Assembly: GCA_900618425.1 (NCBI GenBank)
Contig: UZAN01039825.1
Coordinates: 1-14,597, forward strand
Reading direction: 5' to 3'
Length of the DNA stretch: 14,597 nt
Source: Echinostoma caproni
Taxonomy: Eukaryota > Platyhelminthes > Trematoda > Plagiorchiida > Echinostomatidae
Part shown: positions 9,088 to 14,597 of the stretch, in pieces
Layout of the letters: every line of letters begins with the position of its first letter
Position numbering within the stretch: position 1 is the first letter of the stretch
Notes under the pieces: model-generated
Seen by the model: the letters and a program-made list of their open reading frames with translations, nothing else
Databases searched by the model: none
Told to the model about the DNA's origin: nothing
Made by a program: the position numbers and the translations under genes

Positions 9088-11149
9088 ATCAAAGTAGTGA
9101 ATAATGCTTGTTGAAAAAAATGCTTTCTCCTTTTAGTTGAACCTTAAATCCTCGTGCACCTAGAGCCACAAAAATCTAAATTCAGCGTTTAAATAGTTGG
9201 TCTTTTTTGCACTCGGACCATGTCATTCTGGTGTCAAGTGATTATCCAATCCATAATCACCTCAAAAGATTCCTTCAAACATTTTATTACTTACTTGAAA
9301 TAACTAATTCAGAGCACAAAAAGTGATTATTTTTCATACTTGGACGAAGGCTCCACGAAAATTAGAGTGAATAAAAACAGAAAAATGTGATCTAAATAAA
9401 GTAGTGAATGCCGATATTAAAATAATATATATTCACTTTTATTATAACGAAAATAATTTGGCGGTTTTGGATGCGTGCAAACATATTAATCAGACGTGAA
9501 TAAAGAGTAGGATATCTGGTCTGTTCCGTTTTTCATTATGTACTTTCTGTTTATACGCACCGTTCGACTGTTCGTTTGATTGTTTATCTCTCGCCTCACC
9601 CATGGAGTGAAATAACAGCTGAGATTATCAAAACCGAGCAGAGAACAGAAGGACGTATTCCACCGGGGTTGATACTGTGCCATACATTCCGGTTTCTGTT
9701 TTACACGGGCATTATCCAAAAGTACGATGAATCTGAAATAGGTGAAATAGCCAGATATTGCTACCGTTAAGATTCGTAAATACAGTTTCATGCTCTGCAA
9801 TTATTGCTGAATAAGTAATAAAACATCTTCCGGGAAAGTTTTCATTTTTATGCACACAGACTGGATGGCGTTTACTCATTCGTAATACCAATGGGAAACG
9901 CATAATTTTGATGAAGTCCGCCTCAGTTGCCGTAACTTGTTTGTGATAAAGAACAATATTTGCTTTGCCTAATAACAAATAGGAATAATAATCTTAAGCA
10001 AACATGAAAAATGAACTCAGTTGGTTGAAGCAGGACGCACAGTTTCTCCATTTTGACCGTGTGTTAATTACTTTTAATTTTTCGGCATAGTACGGCAGAA
10101 AATGTCAAAATGCCTGCGCTACAGGTTGCTCTTGCGCTTGGTTTATGACTCACATGTGGTTTTCCTCTGTCTACGAATAATCATGAATCATCAGTTGTTG
10201 CGACTCTAGTGTAAGCAATTTCTCAAAAAAGAAATTCCGTCCGCTAAGGAAGTTTAAAAGTACGTATCGATAGATGCTTGTGTACATATCCGCACTCACA
10301 CGTAAGTTGTATTGGTCTTATTTTTTACCAATGATATAGCATCTTCGAAAGTAAAACGGTTTTATTCGAGAAAGGTCAAAACTTGAGAAGTGGATTCATC
10401 ACTTTTTTCAGGAGCACTTGTCAACCACTTGAGAGTGCACGTTTCTATTGAGCAATCAATCCTCATCCGTAGACGAGTAGACGACCAATACCCCCGAGGC
10501 ACTCTTGAGTAAATATACACAGTGATGAAAAGAAGATTTAATCAAATACTTATCTGAGTGTGTATTGAGTGTGTATTCACTTTTGCTTATTTTGTGCACT
10601 AAATTGAACACAAACTGCAAATTTACATGATTTGAATCACGAGGCTAATTGTATTTTTTATTACAATCATATAGAAAAACACACAAATGCGGTTCAACAA
10701 GAATACGTGAATCAATAACATTATATAATTATTTGAGGAGAACTTCATTCTGGTGAAAAATAAAATGTCCCATCTCTTCATAGATTATCACCGTTAGTCC
10801 AAAAATAAGACTAGTGGGCTTTCGATTTCAGGGAACCCACAGCAACAAAAGCTTGAATAGTAAAAATGAACTGAGGGTTTATAAATCCACGTTGGGGAAT
10901 TTAATTTAAGTATCGTTTGATGTTCGATTTAAATACAGTGATAAATTTCTAGTGGTCTCAGAAACTTAAAACCACTCATTATGAAATTGTTCCAACTAAC
11001 CGTTGTCTACTTTGATGAACAAATCGAGGAGTTCTAAAAATAAACATTCATGATAAAGCGAAAAACTTTGTTCGACTGATGCCTTCAAGTTTGTTGGGGG
11101 GTCAAACAATAACCGTAATGCAAAACCTCTGGAGAAGCATTCCGGTATT
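9088..11149. other. A+T-rich stretch without a recognisable gene
   Basis: Two overlapping minus-strand frames, 9712-9978 (88 codons) and 9486-9800 (104 codons, with a hydrophobic start and then a basic, asparagine-rich end), together leave most of 9486-9978 open on that strand. A frame change would be needed to join them and no family was recognised. A + strand frame of 64 codons (9576-9770) lies opposite. Elsewhere there is an 11-bp tandem duplication (TGAGTGTGTAT, 10555-10576) and nothing else assignable. Confidence 0.45.
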
Positions 11150-11251
11150 TACACACCAACCCAGAGTGTCAGAGCGAAAGTAACTTGGAAGTTGTTTTCG
11201 GAGAACATATTAGGCCCCTTACTTCTTCTAAACATTATTTCAGTTCTTAGG
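11150..11251 (+). pseudogene. Possible small reverse-transcriptase relic (second family)
   Basis: One continuous frame reads TQSVRAKVTW (from 11162) and, a few residues later, ILGPLLLLNIISVL (from 11207). In many non-LTR RTs a segment of the form R.Q.V.....S is followed by SGVPQGS and then by LGPLLF.iyiNDL. Both halves match, but the intervening VPQG is missing, as if a short deletion had removed it. The corresponding block of the element at 1-1839 reads differently (AILSSFLI), so this would be another family. No YxDD box or tail was found downstream. The fragment is short and the call is tentative. Confidence 0.35.
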
Positions 11252-13401
11252 CCTTTTCTGGATGTAATTATTCGCCGTAGAAGGCTTTCATCAGTTTGTT
11301 GCTGAGGGAAGGAAAAGACCGATTGTTTTTAATGCGATAAATGTGATGCACAGAGAAACGTAAACGAAGAACAACAAGGATCGAACGGAGTGTAGATGTA
11401 TTTAACTTTTACAGAGCATCCTCTGACGTAGTAGAAGAAATAATTCATACTGCCCAAATGACTGTTGATCATTTAGTCAAACTGTTTCAGTAATCTTGAG
11501 AGCGCATGGTCAGTCCTTGCTGTACCCAATGGATTAGGCTGTAATAAGTATTGTGAATTGCTAAGATAAATGAGGTAATCTGTTTGACTGAGGCATGTCA
11601 CCGATGAAATAATAATTGACTCATAGAAAGAAAGGGATGAACGTGAATGAAGACTGAGGTATATATTGCATCTGTTGAAGTACAACGATGTTATTGTGAA
11701 AATGTTCCAATACTCTTATCATGTACGAAAGATTTTATCAGTGTACAACTATCTGCATAGGTATTATTTGTAATCTGTTTCCTTTGGTTTATGAATATCG
11801 CCACTACACAGTAATAATACATGCAACCATCAATCTAACTTCCAGGTCATCCAAATCAGCGTTGCTTTGATCAAGTATCACTCACGGCAATGAGTGACTA
11901 CTGAATAGCTTAACAGAATATCACAAATTCCATTAATGGTAACAACTGCAAGGAATCCATTTTACTATCAGTTATTTGATAGACGGCATTTCCCCAGTGT
12001 GATGAAAATTCCTTAGAAAAGTTACAGAAACCCTTTCATGATGAAGCCTTTTTCTATTTATTTCTCCGATACTGTATCCGATCCAGTATTGTCGTTTACT
12101 GTTTGATTTTTGTCAACGTTGTGTTTTAAAATAAATAGCTCAGACTGCAATGGTGAAAATCGCTTTGGGGATGTATACATAGCTTTATTTTTGGGTAGGT
12201 TGTAGAGGTGGTGAATGTTGTTTTGATTCTAACAAAATCCACGTGAAAAGACTATATTCTATTGAATATCTCATTACACAGACGTTACACGGAATGGACA
12301 AAAACGCAAAATAATTTTCACCGTTTGCAGACCGCATGTACAATAAGTATTTGGTACAATGTCGTACTAGTACCAAGAATAAAGAACACCGAACAACATA
12401 ACTGGTGCATACACCAGCAACTCCTCTGTAACGTGTTGCTTTTCTTCAATACGTTCATAAGCGCATCTTTCCGGCTTTCTAACAGACAGTCGACTATTGT
12501 CAATCGTCGACCATCCGGTGCATCATATTCCGATCAGAGATTCCACTGTTAGACAACAAGCACCGATTGTCGAGGGGCGAACGCTTGTGCGTACGCGGGC
12601 GAATGTGTATGCATCGGGGGAGCTGTTTCTTAAAATGGTCGCTTTATGTACCGATTGACAATAAGGATGACGACAGATTGACAAAATGCATAAAAAATGA
12701 GCGCTCGAGCAACCTCTGATGACTATTTTTTGGTCAAACAGAATGACGAAGATTCAGCAACCGCACTTACGTATGCACACACACCCATATAGACACTGCA
12801 ATAAAAAATGGGACACCATTAAACTGAAACAAATTGTGGTATAAAGGACATGGTGTGAGATGAATGAACTATACAACTAAAATGCTAAAATTCGCTTGCT
12901 TTTTTGGCAACCGTCAACTTTCTGTCCACACGAGTAATACAGTAAAGACCGATTGTGAAGCGCTGGAAATTATTCTTTCTAACTAAATTCAGTTTCATTA
13001 CACTTATCACCTACATTAATGCTTCAGTTTGGACAATAGGTTATCCCTTGTTTACTTCGATCTACTTAGTTTCTAGGCTGCACAAGTGTTAATTAAACCT
13101 GCGTGACCTTGGTCGCCAAGAGAGAATAATCTGAACCTGAAAATCGCAAACTTTATCAAGTGTGAAACTACAATATATTTTAAATGGAGCGAATCAAGAA
13201 TTATCCCAAGTTATTTAAATCAACCCTTGCCATCTCGGTTGGCTGCTGTGAGGCACTATTTTATCCAAAATATAATCCATAATAGTAATAGAATAACCGA
13301 ATGAAATTCTTTCACAACCCGGAGAAATTGCATTGCATAAAGATCGTGTTGCTATCACTATATTGAAGGTAACAGCGCTCGAAACCAAAAAATCTCGTTA
13401 A
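11252..13401. other. Unassigned stretch with a CpG-richer patch
   Basis: Short frames at 11473-11685 (-), 12185-12376 (-), 12262-12552 (+) and 12318-12503 (-) overlap or lack domain sense. A hairpin lies at 11874-11902 (AGTA/TCACTCA paired with TGAGTGA/TACT with one bulged base). The segment 12485-12655 is locally richer in G+C, with about nine CpG in 12563-12625. It could be a promoter or an old repeat, but no TATA box, start exon or repeat end can be tied to it. The frame 13312-13542 (-) is the shadow of the transposase relic. Confidence 0.4.
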
Positions 13402-13969
13402 TTCAGTGAAGAGGATATAAATAAAACTGTAAGAGCACACAAGCTGGCCCAGTTCTTTCACGTTACCAAAAGCACGGTTTACAGGATAATCCATGGGAAA
13501 AAACAAACGGAACAGATTGTTGAGGCCAAAATCCGGGTACATCTAAACAGGAAAACGACCTAATTCGTATTACCCTGGAAAAAAAGCTACCGAAAATCGT
13601 TGTCGTCCATCCAACGAGAAGATCTTCTCCACCATTCCTACTCCCTGCTGAAAAGAATGAGAGTTTAGGAAATTTATTTAGTTAAGCAGACTGGTTCAAT
13701 TATTATTTGCTTTTATACCTTAGAAAGTGTGCTTGACTCCAAGCTCCAGTTCATACAGTGTCCCTCTAATAGTCCGAATCTCAATGTGGTTGATTATCTG
13801 TTTTAGCTTTGAAGAGAGAAGTCAACGTGATGCGTATACATTGGACGCAAAATTGCGACACGTAATGGAACAAAACGTAGAAAAGGACTGCATAACAAAG
13901 TTGGCGGATTCAATGCCGCAGAGAATCGAAAAGTTTCTAAAGAATAAAGACAGCCCAATCGACTGCTAA
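13402..13969 (+). pseudogene. Tc1/mariner-type transposase relic, catalytic core deleted
   Basis: In one frame from 13402 the sequence reads a helix-turn-helix DNA-binding region (LAQFFHVTKSTVYRIIHG), then TAA (13561-13563), a second DNA-binding-like segment (KKSYRKSLSS, then REDLLHHSYSLLKRM), and TAG (13666-13668). It resumes at LDSKLQFIQCPSNSPNLN, followed by VVDYLF and a TAG (13804-13806). SPNLNVVDY corresponds to the block carrying the third catalytic acid of the DDE/D triad, here an aspartate. The C-terminus then changes frame and ends CITKLADSMPQRIEKFL near the TAA at 13967-13969, a typical Tc1/mariner end. The part with the first two catalytic aspartates is missing: about 570 bp remain, where this region normally spans roughly 900-1000 bp. 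The element cannot transpose on its own. No convincing terminal inverted repeats were seen. Confidence 0.85.
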
Positions 13970-14221
13970 TGTACTCAAACTCTACATTTTTATTATTAAA
14001 AATGTTAACTTGTCGTGAATAAAATTTGTTGTATTCCCTTTTGTTGGTTCATAACTCATCATGGTCTAGGTCAACTACTGCTGATGAAATGGTATTACCA
14101 GCTACATTCTGAACCGTTCAATCTGCTGAGCACAAAGTATTCACGAAGATCATTGCTTTAAAGATTCATACAGGCTTCTTATATTATTATTTGGAAAATA
14201 TATTTTTTTCTGTATAAATAT
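13970..14221. other. Spacer between transposase relic and retrotransposon piece
   Basis: An 8-bp stem (ACATTTTT/AAAAATGT, 13984-14005) lies 15 bases after the transposase stop and may belong to the old element's 3' flank. No terminal inverted repeat was matched upstream. The 5' edge of the retrotransposon piece to the right may lie in here, since decayed endonuclease sense could begin before 14222. Confidence 0.4.
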
Positions 14222-14597
14222 AGTTGCCTATTGGAACCCTTAAGTATTTCACAGGGACCCGTTGCTTTATTTTCAATTAGACTTGTAGTTTGTTCATTAT
14301 TCTCGCTCCCCTATTGGCACCTCTGATCATGCAACACTGAAGCTATCTCCCACGATCTACAATAGATTTAATCACCAGTTTTACACTCGGCACCGTGATC
14401 GTCGTCTTCGTCGGCGTCAATGCCAACCCGAAAATCTTGCTAGACTAAAATATATATTACATCAGACAGATTTATCTTTATTTGTACACAAAGACTCCTC
14501 TATATTTTGTGATAACCTGACTGAATATTTGAAGTTCTGTTATGACACGTGCTGCCCGTGGGAAACTTTATACTTACGGTCAGACCGCTTTTCGTCC
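14222..14597 (+). mobile_element. CR1-like retrotransposon, endonuclease C-terminus and linker, cut by window end
   Basis: From 14222 the sequence reads CLLEP, then after a one-base frame change QLDL (14274-14285), TAG (14286-14288), and PIGTSDHATLKLS. SDH (14322-14330) is the C-terminal catalytic histidine motif of the APE-type endonuclease that nicks target DNA for LINE insertion, and LDL is the usual block upstream of it. The spacing between LDL and SDH is shorter than normal, which suggests a deletion. An open linker follows with arginine-rich stretches (YTRHRDRRLRRRQC) and CCPWETLYLRSDRFSS at the window edge. The frame is open from 14289 to the end. This is the part that should precede the RT linker seen at base 3, and it shows the same kind of decay. 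The 5' boundary is uncertain. Confidence 0.82.

Noticed and set aside
10095..10160. Cysteine-rich reading CQNACATGCSCAW on the + strand
   Set aside because: The frame is short, closes soon after, and matches no domain that could be named with confidence.
11258..11296. CTGATGA...GAA on the minus strand with a short stem, like a hammerhead ribozyme core
   Set aside because: The base after GAA is U where A is expected, and no matching outer stem or cleavage-site strand was found nearby.
11314..11326. 13-base exact repeat AAAGACCGATTGT also at 12944-12956, with further CCGATTG words at 12563 and 12651
   Set aside because: One or two shared 13-mers are expected by chance in a window of this size, and the flanks do not match.
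13312..13542. 76-codon minus-strand frame
   Set aside because: It is the antisense shadow of the transposase helix-turn-helix region.

Overview
The window looks like non-coding or poorly gene-dense DNA from an animal nuclear genome, most plausibly a flatworm such as a trematode. The reasons are the clearly A+T-rich composition (by eye about three-fifths or more), the lack of any operon-like packing, and several decayed eukaryotic transposons: CR1-like non-LTR retrotransposon pieces with short pentanucleotide tails instead of poly(A), and a Tc1/mariner-type transposase relic. The host assignment is an inference, because no host gene was recognised with certainty.

Layout. Bases 1-1839 are the 3' part of a CR1-like element on the + strand: the linker after the endonuclease, a reverse transcriptase (RT) domain with its catalytic aspartates, a frame-shifted C-terminal part, a short 3' UTR with a hairpin, and a (CTTGA)4 tail. 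From 1840 to about 8450 the sequence is A+T-rich with no recognisable gene. It holds weak exon candidates at 3081-3214 (-), 4237-4659 (+), 5391-5765 (-) and 7066-7124 (-), and a perfect 39-bp palindrome at 6808-6846. Between 8449 and 9087 lies a small retroposon cluster: an AACT microsatellite, a minus-strand block ending in (ATAATC)3, and a plus-strand 3' end with nested stem-loops and a (CCTGA)4 tail. From 9088 to 13401 little can be assigned beyond a tiny RT relic near 11150-11251 and a CpG-richer patch near 12485-12655. A Tc1/mariner relic with its catalytic core deleted occupies 13402-13969. Bases from about 14222 to the end are the endonuclease C-terminus and linker of a CR1-like element, also on the + strand.

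The most notable point is that the right end of the window stops in the retrotransposon polyprotein almost exactly where the left end begins. This may reflect a contig broken in a repeat, a tandem or circular unit, or two direct copies cut at the same place by coincidence. No convincing new biological system was found. Most open reading frames of 60-100 codons are what chance would give at this base composition. No tRNA, rRNA or CRISPR array was seen.
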